From Monarcha castaneiventris obscurior (taxonomy: Eukaryota; Chordata; Aves; Passeriformes; Monarchidae), in contig JAMPIT010000258.1 in the NCBI GenBank assembly GCA_026261815.1, positions 8,299,501 through 8,363,500 on the forward strand: a stretch of 64,000 nt of DNA. Reading direction: 5' to 3'. The notes below the pieces were generated by a model. It was not told the DNA's origin and made no database searches. It was given only the letters and a program-made list of their open reading frames with translations. The position numbers and the translations under genes are program-made. Of the stretch, positions 37,495-50,122 are shown one piece after another (within the stretch, counting starts at the first letter, position 1; each line of letters starts with the position of its first letter).

Positions 37495-37870
37495 TTTTTT
37501 ACCCCTGGTAAAACACTGTAACAAGCGGCTTACTCCCCTTTTAGCGAGCGCGAGGAAAGCAGACAGTCATTATTACCAAATGTGTGCACGCACAAGTAAC
37601 TAAGGGAAAATAAATCCCATTTGAAGGTTAATTAACTAAGGCAGGGTCACAGCTTGACAATCTGCCCTCAGCAAAGGGGAAGCACAACATCGGAGGTTCT
37701 ATGAAGCAGAGCCATAATGAATTGTGACTTGAGGCTTGTCTATACAGGGAAATTACCAGTCAGCCAGCTCGAAGCTGGATTTATAGTGCTCGCTCCACAT
37801 TTATAGCATTAGGCCCTTTGTGCAGACTAATTAGGAACTAGTTTACCTCATTTACCTTCTGACAAATGCT
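37495..37870. promoter_or_regulatory. Candidate conserved element, perhaps from an old repeat
   Basis: CpG is kept in ACAAGCGGCTTAC and TTTAGCGAGCGCGAGG (37526-37552) and GTGCACGCAC, in AT-rich, repeat-free DNA. Homeodomain-like words include GTTAATTAAC (37627-37636) and ACTAATTAGG. The part from about 37733 (GGCTTGTCTATACAGGGAAA) is reminiscent of old amniote DNA-transposon termini, so part of the element may be an exapted repeat. Both readings are inference. Confidence 0.35.
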
Positions 37871-38904
37871 ACTTTGCACAGAAGCCCAGAAAAGCAAATT
37901 GAGCCCCATCAACTCCTTGGTTTTCAGCCTCACTGCTGGCTTGCCTCAGCGAGTAGCAAGTCCAGGCTGGGGAGCGAGAAGGGGGTGAGGACAGACACGT
38001 TCAGCCCCCAGAACATGAGCAAGAGCTTGGGCTTGAGCTCAACACCCTTCAGTGCCCCCAGGTTTGCACACAAACAAGCTTGCAACAATAGTCACATCCA
38101 TCCCTGTAAGAAAGCTGAAGGTGAAGCACTGGAGGAGTCAGGCTACATTTGTCACCTCAGCATCTCATCCAATCCACTCCTCACTCCATCCCTGAGCTAT
38201 GGTGCCTCTCACAGCCTCCTGTGCCCAGTGGATCAGGAAGAACCACATAGGTTTAGCACTGGAGGCTGCAGGGAGTCAGAGCAATGCCTCTGAGGAGAGC
38301 CACACTTCCAGTGCAAGGCACAAAGGGGTTCTGGTGGAGGAAGCCAGGGCTGAAACCAACCTAGATTTCTTCCAAGGAAATTTCTAAGAACAATCAACTG
38401 GCTCACTTTCACTCTGCCTGGCTTCTTGGCCAAGCTGAAGGGCACCAAGCCAACACCAGGCCACCCCAGTGCTGAACAAACACACCCACCACAGAGGTTT
38501 TGCACAGGTCATTCTGCTTGCACCCCTCTGCCATGCACCAAGCACAGAGACAGCATGGAGTCAGTGTGCTGCAGAGGGGGGCTGTGCCAGGCACCAGCTG
38601 GCACAGGGAAAAAGGGCAGAGCTGGCATGGGCAGCATCAGGCCAGGAAAGGTGACAGGATCAGGCTCCCACACACTGACTGACAGCTAAAGTCAAGTCCT
38701 CTAAGGTTGCTTCACAGATGCAGGGTCACACATGTGAAGGTAGTCAAGGCACCAGGTGCCAAAAAGTCCTGGGGAAGGTCAAATACGCCATCAGCAGTTA
38801 AAAATAAACACACTTCTTCTGGCATTTTGGCCTTTTGAGGCACCATACAGACAGGGATGTTAACAGATGTCAGGAGGAGGAGGCGTGGGAAGAGCTGTCA
38901 TGTG
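37871..38904. other. Gene-free stretch, nothing recognised
   Basis: Unique DNA of moderate GC with several small overlapping open frames of at most 139 codons and no known domain. Confidence 0.5.
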
Positions 38905-38970
38905 GGACCCTACAGAGACCTCAAAGTCAGTTCACCTCCCTGTGCTGCAGTTTCCCTGCAGTAACAGAAG
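38905..38970 (+). repeat. Possible MIR-type SINE fragment
   Basis: GTCAGTTCACCTCCCTGTGC followed by TGCAGTTTCCCTGCAGTAA matches the sense-strand MIR core order (TCACTTAACCTCTCTGTGCC, then TCAGTTTCCTCATCTGTAA). Upstream parts are too eroded to place. Confidence 0.45.
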
Positions 38971-40024
38971 ACAAGTTACCCCCTCTGGGGGAAAATTTTC
39001 CAAGTCTTAAGGGGTGGCAGAGATCTGATAGAAAGGAACTCAAGCCATGGGTTTTGAGGTGAAACATGGCTGCTTTCACACCTCATTTTCCCCATACCAA
39101 AGAGGATGGGCAAGTTTTAGGGGTAACCACAAGGTGCAAAACACACTTTTGTCCAACAGGGTCTCCAACACAGTGAAACAGGCTAGCCAGTGGGGGACAC
39201 ACCATATGGTGGGCTAAAAGCTCCCCCTTTTGGGGAGATCCCTTTGGAGACAACTTCAGCTCAGGGAGGAGGTGTCTGGCAGACACATTTCCGTGCTAAA
39301 ACCAGAGATAAGAGCAGAAAAGACTGCCTATCTCTCATCTGCTGTGGCAATAATGAAAGGGGTTCAGTATGAACATTCACTCCCGCTCCTCCCTGTGGGG
39401 CTTGGAAGTCCACCATCTCCTGTCTGCAGCAAGTTTTTCATTTGTCGCTTTATCTCATTTTTCTTTTCCTGCTTACGAGATGCAGGTTTCACAAAACTTC
39501 TGAGAGAGCTGCTTTACTGAAAAGGAAATGCTTAAAGCCAGCTTGACTACAAGGTGAGCCCTGCTGAAGGCTCAAGTCAGCTGGTGAAAAGACTGTCTTT
39601 TCCCCACTAGTCCAAAACCCAAAGGATGTGGAGATAAAACCATCAGAGAAACTGTTGAAATGAGAAAGAGGCACGCAGGCCACCGAAAGGCAGAGCAAAC
39701 CCCGAGAGGCACCATCTAAGCAAAACCATATGGCAATCTCAGCCGAGTCATCAAGAGATGGATTCTTTTCCTACCCGGCTCCTGCCTGTTTGCTCTCTGA
39801 GAGTCTCATTGCAGTCCCTTCCAGCATAGAAGCATCCCAAGTGACCTGCCCAAAGCAATAACACCGAGCTAAAACCTCCTACATGACCCTTTTCTTTCCC
39901 TGTCCTCTATCTTGCTTCTGTTTCCCTCCCCACCTCCACCCTTTTTTTTTCCTTTCCATGCATAAATATTCTTTCACTAGTCACTCCTAACCCACCATCA
40001 TCCAAGACCCTTTACTTTCACCTG
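38971..40024. other. Gene-free stretch, nothing recognised
   Basis: Unique DNA without a recognised gene or repeat. A short T run lies at 39943-39950 just before the CR1 tail. Confidence 0.5.
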
Positions 40025-40227
40025 CGGGATATTGGGAAAAATTTCTTCACTGGAAGGGCGGTCAGGCATAAAACAAGGGAAGTGGTGGAATCATTGTTCC
40101 TGGAAGTGTTCAAAAAACACACAGATGTTCAGGAACATGGCTTAGTGGTGAACCTGACAGTGTTATGTTAAAGGTTGGACTCCATGACCTTGAAGGTCTT
40201 TTCCAGCCTTAACAATTCTATCATTCT
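40025..40227 (+). mobile_element. CR1 LINE 3' tail, severely 5'-truncated
   Basis: The sequence follows the 3' untranslated end of avian CR1: GATATTGGGAAAAATTTCTT, then GGAAGTGGTGGAATCA, GGAAGTGTTCAAAAA, ACATGGCTTAGTGGTG, GGTTGGACTCCATGACCTTG, AAGGTCTTTTCCAGCCTTAA, ending in ATTCTATCATTCT, a decayed pair of the ATTCTATG octamers that terminate CR1. Only about 200 bp remain, the usual outcome of incomplete CR1 reverse transcription. A stretch around the usual GGAACAGGCTGCCCAGG segment is missing or scrambled near 40075. It has no coding capacity. Confidence 0.9.
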
Positions 40228-41259
40228 CAATCCAAGCACCAAAGAATCAAGCATCTCACAAGCTTCCACAGTGCTGGCATTACACTACCAGCACCAGCCA
40301 GCTCATGAGAAACCAACTAAAAGACGATGTTCCATCATGGCCCATCAGATGAGCTCTTTCACAAGAAATTGAGGGGAAGGAAAAACAGTGAAAAGGGGAT
40401 TAAAAAAAAAAAAAAATCTGTGGGTATATATAATTTTATTTCCAATGGTCTGTTCCAAAGTAGAGATTCGCATTCACTGCTGGATATACAGATTGCATGC
40501 CCATGAAAATATAGATGGCCCCTTCTCCATGAAAAACAGCCTGGGGAATAAAATAGGTAAAAAGCTACATAGTACATATTCTGCAGGCTGGGCCTATGAA
40601 GTCACAGCCCACCGATGTGTGCATACTGTCATATATTTACCTAATAAAATATAAATAATATTTTATGTAGGAGTCAGTTTATGAGGCCGTGTGCATGAAG
40701 GAATGGGAGGACCTGTTATACAGGAGAGAGGGAAGGTTAAAAGACCTGTGTTGTCACACTGATTTACAGGCTGATTTAACCGGTATTTAAATATGATTAT
40801 TTTGGGGGATGTGGGTGGTCATTCACAAGGGAATGCCAATATCATTATTCAAGGGGCTTTCATTTATTTCTTGGGCTCTTGTAGTTGTATGAAATCTAAA
40901 TACATGAAACTGCCAAAAACTGCAAACATCCATTTCGGGTGCATTTGTATGGCACCTTTACCCAAAACACCACAAAAACCGGGTAAGAATCTTTATTCCT
41001 CAACCTCTAAGAACAAGGCTGTAACATCCATTACACAGACGAACCCTCTGGGGACAAAAGATGTTTAGCAGCACAAGGAATAAGGTGGCTTTCACCAATG
41101 CTGTCCTGACCATGAGGCTCATACCCACACCCACCTCGTATTTCTGTGCTCATATAGTCTTATTCTTATTTTAAGAACATGAATATATACATCTGAAAAC
41201 CTAAACCATTAAAAAGTAGTTGGCTCAGACTTTTACTGGAACACGTGCACAAATATGTT
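40228..41259. other. AT-rich unique DNA, nothing certain
   Basis: No gene is recognised. An A run of about 14 lies at 40402-40415. The region 40590-40720 (with CCACCGATGTGTGCATAC and GAGGCCGTGTGCATGAAG) is complex and CpG-containing and may be conserved, but I have no specific support. Confidence 0.4.
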
Positions 41260-41430
41260 GTTTGGATATTTTTATGGCCATTAACTTTTCCATATATAAC
41301 CCAGACCTCCCATTAGGTGTTGTGAACTGGATCGCCTCTTTACTTGCCAAGTTATATTTCAATTAAATTAAAGTCACCTTTGGTCCTAATGAACCCCCGT
41401 TGTTTGCCTAATGCCATGATTAATTCCAGC
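41260..41430. promoter_or_regulatory. Candidate conserved non-coding element
   Basis: This AT-rich, repeat-free segment contains CCATATATAACC (a CArG-like word), TTTCAATTAAATTAAAG and ATGATTAATTCC (homeodomain-like), with isolated CpG at GGATCGCC and CCCCGTTG. The combination resembles vertebrate enhancers, but conservation was not tested. Confidence 0.3.
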
Positions 41431-44400
41431 TGCAAGAAATGGTATTAGCCTGGGTGGGTACATGGTTGAAGACTCTGATTCTCCTCCAAGATTTATGGGT
41501 GCTAGAGAAGGCTCCATAACTCATGTTGCTGAGTCTATAACTTTTCAGGCAGTAAACAGAAGCCTCTGCCACAACAGGCCTCCAACTGGTGGATTCACCC
41601 TTAATTTGTTCCTGCACTAGGAACTTGACACAGTTTTTTTGGGCATGGATAAACTCCTTTTTTTCCCCCAAAGCTCAGCAGAAAGAGAGGCATCCCAGAC
41701 CTTGAGCAGACACTTGGTGGCTGATGCCCTCACCTGCAGAGCTAGGAGGGACTGAAGCCTGTCCTCTCCATCCACACCCTCCAGAAGTGAAGGGTTCAGA
41801 CCATGCTACCACACCAGACTCATAGGGCCCAGAAGAGAAAAGCAAGCAGGGACCAGATTTTGTCCTTTGGTCTGAGAAGTGCTGAGCTCTGGTTCTAAGG
41901 CTAAACATTTATTTTGGATCCAAGACTAGTTATCCAATGACTAGTTAACATGGAAGAGCAGTATTGGAAGTAGAAGCCACAGGCCATCAAAACCCGGGGT
42001 CTCGCATGTACATATCCAGCCATTAAGATGCTCAGAAGGAAGAGGATGGCTCTCAACACCCTTGCTCAGTGCCATTACTGTGCTCTTAGACACACCTGGA
42101 GCACACCTGCTGCTCTTCCAGGAGATGCAGACATGAGAGACTTAGCTGTGAACCAAAACCCACCCTTGCGATGAGGTCTCAGCTTTGCCAAAAAGGGGCT
42201 CCCTGTAGCAGAACCCACACTTTAGGCATCCCAGCACTTAAGAGCAAAGGTCCCTTCAAGTGCAGAACCTCTTTCTGAACAGTTTCCTGTGCAGTAAGGG
42301 TTTGCATGATCAACAGCCACTGATGAGCTTCTCCTTCATCAGTGTATCTAATTCCCTTTGATCCCACTTGCATTTACAGTCATCGTGGCACCAAATGGCA
42401 GAATCCCACCGCCTCACTGCCTCTGGTGGAGCAAAGGCAGGTGCCTGCCAGGCACAGCACAATGTTGGAGGAGTTGTGCCAGCTCTGGTCACAGCCTCTA
42501 AATCCCCACTGTACCAGGAGATCCCAAAGAGAGCATCATAGTGACCTACAAAGCCCTCGAGTTCTTTTATTTTACAGGTGAACTCATTTGTGGCCAGTCC
42601 CTTCCCCTCCTCCCCTCTGTATCAAGGCCATAGAAGTTGCTTGAGTATTCAAAAACATGACAAGATTATCAGTCCTTTTATTAGTGCCAGTGGCAATCTG
42701 ATACCATGTCCCAGCCTGGCCACTTGCTTCACACCTCTCCAGCCAGCATAAGCCTTCCTTATTCATAGTTGCAGAGATTTCCAGAAAAGAGAGGGAACTC
42801 AGCAAGTCTGACACCACAAACTCAGAACATAAAGTACTGGTTGGATGGTTCAGAGGTGGAATAGGATAAGAACAGATGGGATATCTCAGCTATATGAAAA
42901 TTTCTGCCTTCTCCTCAAAAACATCATCGTTACAGAGGAAAAAAAAAAGTGCTCTGTTGCCAGAACCCTGCTTTAGGTTTGTATCTGTGTAAGATGAGAC
43001 CTGTTGCTCACATCCAAGGCAGTCCTTCCCTGGCAATCAGCCTACAGGATCAAGTCTTTGGAGAATTATCACCTATTTAAACCCAGGTATATCAGAAGTA
43101 GCTCAATCTAGATGGAGTTTAAGACATAGATGAGAATAAGGGATATGATTTCAGAGGGGCCAAGGCAGCAGAAGCAAATATCCCCAAGTCCAAGGTTCAG
43201 AATTGTCTTAAACCATACAGCAGCTCAATACAAATCACAGCCTGAGCACAACACTACCATATTCAGTTCCCATGACTTCTCTGGCACCCACCTCACCTAG
43301 ACCAGCACTGCACTTGAGCAAGAGTGAAAAGGCAGAGCCAAACCATGTTACACAACTCCACAAAGAAATAGAGGTTCAATATGCTTCAGACAAACCCAAG
43401 AATAACCATTACACTGTGGAAAGTATTTGCCACTAAAGCATTTTTCATTAAAAGTGGCATTTCTGAGAGTTCTATCCTGCTGAAAAGCAATACCAGCCTC
43501 ACATCAGAAAGTCTTTAAGAAAAATTTCCATTGCTATAATTAACTTCTCTGTTGAGATTGTATTGTTCCTCTTTCACAGAAAAATCTCAGCAAAATTTCC
43601 ATGGTTTAGACACAGCCAAAAAGGTGGCCTATTCCATTTTTCAGGAAAAACCCGTGGTCACAAGGCATCTAGGAGAACTTCAAGTTATACATGGGGTGCA
43701 GAGCAAACACAGGGTAAACATCTACTCCCCTGAAACCCAAATGAAAGGCCTAGCTCATTCTGTGACACTGGAGCAGCTACAGAGTCCTATCCATTGGCCA
43801 GCAGTTGCCACAGGACCACAGAAGAGTCAGAAATAATGCAAGATCCAGGTTTGTACAGCACGTTCCTTCTCCCAATACACCTTTTCTTACAAGCCTTATT
43901 ATCTACTTGCAAACTATGTGAAGAGCCTACAGAATGAAGACAAAACCTTAGCCAAGGAATCTAAAAGGAACCCCAGGCAGCTCAAGCAAACTGCACCCCT
44001 CACTGCAGCCAGCTTCTCACCCAGCTTGGCTTCAACCCTGCCAGTGCTCCAGCAGTGAGAGACCCTCATACATGAACTGGTATTAGTCCCAACAAGACCA
44101 AATTAACTTTTTCCAGACAGGAACAGCCTTGAACGAGGCCCTGTAATTCCCCTGATCTCTGGTTTTGGGTTGCTTACACGTGCAGATTAATAGACCAGCC
44201 ACTAAAGGAGCCTGCCCCACGTTACTGCAAAGTCTTCAGGCTTGTGTGTTGCATTTCAGAGATGTGGAGGGGCAGGCAAGACCCTCCAAGGTAACATCTA
44301 GAACAGAACTTAACCCAGTTACCTCTGCACTGAGCCCAGCAACTTCCAGATATCTCTGCACAGCTTGCTCCTCACTTCTCAAATAAAATAGGAAAGTGCT

Positions 44401-47400
44401 TTAATTTTACTTCAAATATCGATCTAGTAATCAGGTGTTGTTTTTATTCACACAGCCCCAAAGGAGATTATTAATTACATGTCCTCCTGGCAATAGCAGT
44501 CCACATACTGAAAAATTAATATTCGTTTCATCTTTCTGGTTTGAGAATATTTAACTTTCTTCTCTTAACCTCAAGAGCTAACTCCAAAGACACTGGTGCA
44601 CTGATTGTTGATTTCTCAACAATCAAAGGCAAAAAGGTCAAAGCCATTCTCCCACTTTTTATACCCCTTGATCAGACTTCACTGAACTTAAATAAAGCTG
44701 CTGTGAATTGGGTAGGGAGGAGGCAGAAACAAAGGAGAGAAAGAAAGTCTAGTTTATGTCCATCAAGTCAGAGCAAGCAAAAACTGTTCAACTGTCCAAC
44801 AAACATGGAAATATGATCAGCTAAACACCACAAAGAGCTCAGAACCAGATGCATCTTATGCATGCTGCTGCCCAGAGAATCATTAGGAGACCAGGGAAAC
44901 TAGAACGCATTTTGGAAAAAAGAAACCTGAGAGTAAAGGCTGCAACAGTGATTGCATTGGACTCATTGCTCATAAAAGCCTTCTTTTCCTTTGTGACAGA
45001 ATTTTCTTACATTTCAGGAACAGGATCAGAAACAGCCTTGCTGTTTAAGCTGCACATTTCCAGATTACAGTCTGGAGCTCACACATCAGAGGGAGCAGGT
45101 TGAGAGATGGTGAAGCTGCTGATCCCATTCCCAGCAGAAGACATCCTGCCCAAGTACAAGGCATCATCTCAGCTCTCCTGCTCCAAAGCCAAGTGCATCA
45201 GGCTGGTGCTCAAACCCTCTCCTCCCACCAGCCCCCACAATACCTGATCTACTGCTGCCTTCCAGCATCCAAGCAAACCCCAGCATTGTCCATTTTTGTG
45301 GGTGCTGGTTTCCAGGGTCTGAAGCTGATGTTGCCAAACACAGAGATTCCCTTTATGAAAGCCACATCCTGTTTTGCTACTGAATCTTGGCTCAGGAAAG
45401 CTATCTATAACACATCTGCCCTCACTCTGCCACTTAAATACCACTGACAAGTACAATTAACACCAGGTCAAACATACCACTCCACATTTTAGAGACTCTG
45501 GTTTCAGCTGTTGTAATGAAGCTCTTTGATTGTGCCAATGAGTGGTAAAAAACACCAGGACACAAAGCAAGGTCAAGAAATATCTGCAGGATTTTTTTCC
45601 CCCCACCCCAGTCAATGGGGATTTTAGTCTGTATTTTACTTACTAACAGAAGGAAAAGGGATTTGTTAGGATTAGGTCTCTGTACTAGCTAACATATAAA
45701 TACCTATTTTATATATAGAATATATATCATACAGGGTTAAATGATACCCCAAACCCTCCAAAAACTCAGCATGAAGTTGAACAGAATTATCTTGACCCTC
45801 AGTCAAGGAGGCAAGTCACCTGGTGAAAAACAAAACAAAAAAACCCAACGAAACAACAGAAACAATATAATTCCCAACTTTCTTCCAGGCCTGCTTCAGT
45901 CCCACTGATGAAGTCTTACTCCCTATCAAACAAAACTCCCAATGCCTTGTCCAGAGACTCTGAGGAACAACTGAGTGAGGATATTCCAGGATATCTCAGC
46001 AGAACATGAAGCTAACAGGAGGAACAGATGTATTCCCCAACATTTAGTAGCTTCAGTTTGAAACTGATCTTCTTGTTGTGCCATTAGATGCTGCTCAATC
46101 CCAGGACTTGGTTTCCCATGCAAGGAACACCCTGTGAAGAGTCTGGGTGGAACTGCATGGACAGGAACATTGGATGAGCTCAGTTTCTGCTCCCCTTGTG
46201 GTTTAACCCATCCAGAATGAAGAAGTCCCAGAAATCCCAGATGCTGCAAACATCCTTCCCCAAGAGGAAAAGAAATAACTTTAACATGGTTGCACAGAGC
46301 CAAAAGGCCTGGTTTGTTGAACTGGTATTTGGTTACACTCCCAGCTACACCTGATCCCCTCCACTGCTCACTCAGCATCCCACGAGGATCACCCGTAGCA
46401 AATCATCCCCTTGTCCTAAAACAGCATGTCTGGATAAGGAAAACTGAGAAATGAGACTTCAAAAGCAGGCTCACATCCTATGAAATGCTCCTTCGGCTAC
46501 CCTGGATCATTGCAAGCAAATCACAGACTCACATGTGTAGCTCAGCTGGTTTATTTGCTGTGAAACCTCAGATTCTGCAGGTGACCTTCTCCCATCCCAC
46601 CAGCCTTCACTACTACATGGGACAGCTGACAACACAAATGCATCCAGCCCCTTATCTTCAGAAGGCTTCCAAAGACTGCTCATAAAAGGTCTGCACAATG
46701 TAACAAAAGAACATTTCTTTGCAGCAAAAAAAGTTCCACATTCCCATCAGATTTTTTTTGCAACACATCCATCAAATCAACTTTTTAACCTTCCCTTTGA
46801 CAGCATAAATCAAAGTAACTGCCATCCATGTCACACCTCAGTCCTCAAACCTAGAAGAGGATCCCTACTCATCAGACAGGGACAAAGTTGCCCTAAGCAG
46901 GACCACAAAGAACTTAGCCAGAATGAGTTTCTGAAACACTAAAGGAGAATTGTGAATAGATATGAATAATAACTGCAATAAGCTCCACATGGGTACAATA
47001 AAGAAATAGCAACAAACATATGATGACAATCAGCTTCACCTTTAAACTCATCTCTCCAGGAAAAGCAAATAGTTGTCACCTGTGAGCCCATGGCAGATGG
47101 TGACACACAAGGTCACGAGGATAAGGTGGCTGCATAGCTGCTGGGGCTTCTTCCTGTGCAATAAATCTTGTCCTTACCTTGCAACCCAAGTGAAGCAGCC
47201 AGGCACTGCTGCCCTGATGGACCACCAATCTCAGCTGCTGGGCAGAAGGCAAAACACAGATCCATCACAAACAGCCAAAATGTTCCTCTCCCTCCATAGC
47301 CCAGCCATCCAACTCCAGCTGTCATAAACGTCTTTCCAAAGCAAATCCTGCTGGATACACAGAGCATGGACTGCCCTGCTAATGGAGGCTCAAAAGCTGC

Positions 47401-48880
47401 AGGCAACATCCCACTGCAAATGGGTAGAAGAATCCAGGGCAGATCCTTCCCTTCCTCAAATGACATCCCAGGTGGAGTCACCTCCTGGAGATGGAGACTC
47501 ACACTTCAGTCAGACTAAGTTAGCTAACACTTTTCACCTGGGATACTCATAACTAAGACCAAAATGGATTTGCTGGCAGTGTTCACCCCTTGCTGTCATA
47601 TTGCTGGCACCTGGCCATACCCCTGAGCAATAAAGCAGACAAAAGCACAGAGAAAATTATGGGATGAACTCTTGGAGCAGCCATAGGCTCATCTAGAGTT
47701 TCAGACCCTTCATTTGCAAATCAGTCCTGGCTGACACTATGGCAACTGGGCCACAAGAGTCTTCCTTCTCCAAGGGGAGAGACAAACGAGCCCCATTCCC
47801 AATGCTTATTTTTTCGTGCTCAGCACTAAAGCTTTATCCAGACTACAATTATTCCATCACTGACTTACAGCACAGGCAGGTTTGGAGGATCATCAGAAAA
47901 AAAAAAGGAATGTCTCTTCAGCAGCATCTCTCAACTGCAGTGCCTTAAAAATAAAATATATACACACAGATATCAGAGTTTTCAGAATATAACAGAAGGA
48001 CTTCTGAGCATTCAAGATGACTGCAATTTAAAATCCTTCAGTTAAACTACAGATATTTTGCCAATATTTCTTTTAAAAAGTGAAAGGTTCATCCCACCAC
48101 AATACAACTTTTTCCATCCCATGTATTTCAAGAAGAAACAATAATTGTTCTCTAAAAATGTTTTAGAAATACTTTTATCAAAAAGACTAGGGGAGAGGGG
48201 CTAACCTTTTTAAATCTATTTTCTCCTCTCCCAGCTCCTTTACCTTTCCCCTATGATTTTAGTATAGAAAAGGAGGAAATGCCACTTAAACACAAAGTTC
48301 AGCTCATGCTTTTTAGTTCCATCAAAGTAGATTCAGAAAGTGAGTAAAACACTTATTTCCTCAGAAAAAAGAAGTGAAGATTTTGGAAAAAAAAATTCAA
48401 AAACACCTTCAATAAACTTCCCTTACTGAGTTTTAACCTGGTGCTCTCTCCAATTAGGGCTACACATTCAAAGTCCTTCTAACAGAGGCATAACAAACCA
48501 ACATTAAGCTCGTTTATTGTTACTTGCTAGCTCAAAAGTTTCTGCTTTCCAGCTGAAACACCAACCTGCAGCCACAGCCTCGGAAAGAGCCACATCCGAG
48601 GTCAGAATCCCTAATCCCAAAGCCTCCTTTAATTTTACAATCAACAAATCCATCCCTGGTGAATATTCCAGGGATAATTTTGCAAGCAGCAGAGTGAGAT
48701 TGCCTGCCTAACTGGAGGAGAAGCAGAAAAACCTCGCACAGGATTTGCTGGCAACCTGAACGTGCTATTCTTCCCCTCCAAGCAGGGCACACACCTCCAT
48801 CACCTTCAGCTCAGCACCTTCTGCTGCACAGCTGAGTGTGCTGTGGGAAGAGGGGTTTATGTCACAGAGGTGTCTTGGGC
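41431..48880. other. Long gene-free stretch, nothing recognised
   Basis: In 7.4 kb I find no gene, no young transposon and only small low-complexity patches: an A run near 42940-42948, a TATATA-rich patch at 45703-45730, and an (AAAAC)-like patch near 45829-45850. A minus-strand frame of 150 codons at 45926-46378 and others of similar size have no known domain. The segment 44400-44490 (AATATCGATCTAGTAATCAG, ATTATTAATTACATG) is homeodomain-rich and could be regulatory. Confidence 0.45.
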
Positions 48881-48930
48881 TGGGCTTGTTGTCACTCAGC
48901 GGGGCCTGTTGTTAAGGGGTGGGGCTTGTT
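48881..48930. repeat. 20-bp tandem repeat, 2.5 copies, abutting CR1
   Basis: Units begin at 48881 (TGGGCTTGTTGTC), 48901 (GGGGCCTGTTGTT) and 48921 (GGGGCTTGTT), exactly 20 bp apart. The third unit stops at the first base of the CR1 3' terminus. Either the CR1 inserted within the third unit or the array formed beside it. Confidence 0.7.
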
Positions 48931-50090
48931 CATAGAATCCTGGAATCCTAGAGTCATAGAATCCTAGAATCACAGACTGACAGAATCATAGAATTGTTTG
49001 GATTGCAAGGGACCTTAAAGATCACCTTGTTCCAACCCCCTGCCACGGGCAGGGACAGCTCCCACTGAACCGTGTTGCTCCAAGCCCTGTCCAGCCTGGC
49101 CTTGAGCACTGCCAGGAATGGGGAATTCACAGCTTCATTGGGCAGCCTGTGCCATGGCCTCACCACCCTCACAACAAAGAATTTCTTCCCAATGTCTAAT
49201 CTAAATCTCTTCTCGTTTAAAACCATTCCTGCTTGTCCTCTCACTACCTGCCTGTGTAAAAAGTCACTCGCCCTCTTTTTTATAAGCTCCCTTCAACTAC
49301 TGGAAGGCTGCAATGAGTTCTTCCTGAAGTCTTCTATTCTCCAGGCTCAGCAACCCCATCTCTCTCGCCTGTCTCCATAGCAGAGCTGCTCCATCCCTCT
49401 GATCACCTTTGTGGCCTCCTTTGGACCCACTTCAGCAGGTCCAAGACTTTCTTATGCTAAGGACCCCAGAGCTGGATGCAGAGCTCCAGGTGGAGCATCA
49501 CAAGGGCAGAACAGAGGGGGAGAATCCCCTCCCTTGACCTTCTGGCCCTACTCCTTTGGATGCAGCCCAGGATTTGGTTGTTTTTCTGTGCTGTGTGCGT
49601 GTCCAGCCTTTCATCCACCAGAACTCCCAAGTTCTTCTCCACTGGGCTGCTCATAGTGATGTCTTCTCCCACTCCATAGCAATGTCTGGGATTGCCCTGA
49701 CTCACGTGCAGCCCCTGGCACTTGGACTTGTTGAACTTCATTAGTTTCCCCTGGGCCCACTTCCCCTGGATGATGTCCCATCCTTCAGGAGTGTCAGCTG
49801 CCCCACTCAGCTTGGTGTCACCTGCCAGCTTGCTGAGGGTGCCCTCAACCCCACAGTCTTTGGGAGATGGAGATTGATGTCATTGATGGAGATATTAAAG
49901 AGTGCCAGTCCCAAGACAGAGCTCTGAGGGACAGCACTGGTCACCAGCCTCCACCTGGACATAGAGCCATTGACTGCCATTGACTGCAGCTCTCCAGTTC
50001 CTTATCCACCAAATAGTCCACCTTTCAAATCCATATCTCTCCAATCTGGAGATAAGGATGTCGTGTGTTAAATGTGACGACATAGGGCTA
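48931..50090 (-). mobile_element. CR1 LINE, 5'-truncated, with decayed ORF2 end
   Basis: This is an avian CR1 read on the minus strand. Its 3' terminus (48931-48992) has several degenerate copies of ATTCTATG, the octamer tail of CR1. Upstream lies the 3' region with AAGGTCCCTTGCAATCC and GGGAAGAAATTCTTTG. Above that is the end of ORF2: a piece with MKFNKSKCQGLHVSQGNPR and LGVLVDERLD (49457-49741), an RT piece with LSKLAGDTKLSG, and [14 protein letters not shown] / WIRNW (to about 50068). The element is about 1.2 kb against roughly 4.5 kb for a full CR1. It has lost ORF1, the endonuclease and most of RT. Confidence 0.95.
49457..50068 (-). pseudogene. CR1 ORF2 C-terminal reverse-transcriptase remnant
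   Basis: Read on the minus strand, the pieces follow the CR1 ORF2 order: the HDIL..RLERYGF and WTIWWIRNW block, an RT block with [10 protein letters not shown] and FNISINDI, the active-site region, the MKFNKSK block and LPLCSALVMLHLELCIQLWG. The pieces fall in different frames, so at least two frameshifts separate them. The catalytic FADD box appears as LAGD (49817-49828), with one of the two essential aspartates replaced by glycine. It cannot encode a working enzyme. It is a fossil carried in the CR1 copy and not a host gene. Confidence 0.9.

Positions 50091-50122
<32 letters not shown>
50091..50122. repeat. (AC)n microsatellite at the CR1 5' edge
   Basis: About 14 AC units run from 50091, with one interruption by T at 50118. 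It sits exactly where recognisable CR1 sequence ends on the minus strand. The CR1 5' end may have joined an existing microsatellite, or the repeat may have grown at the junction. Confidence 0.9.

Noticed and set aside
45600..45680. CCCCAGTCAATGGGG palindrome-like word, possible repeat core
   Set aside because: Near-palindrome is short and no terminal repeats surround it.
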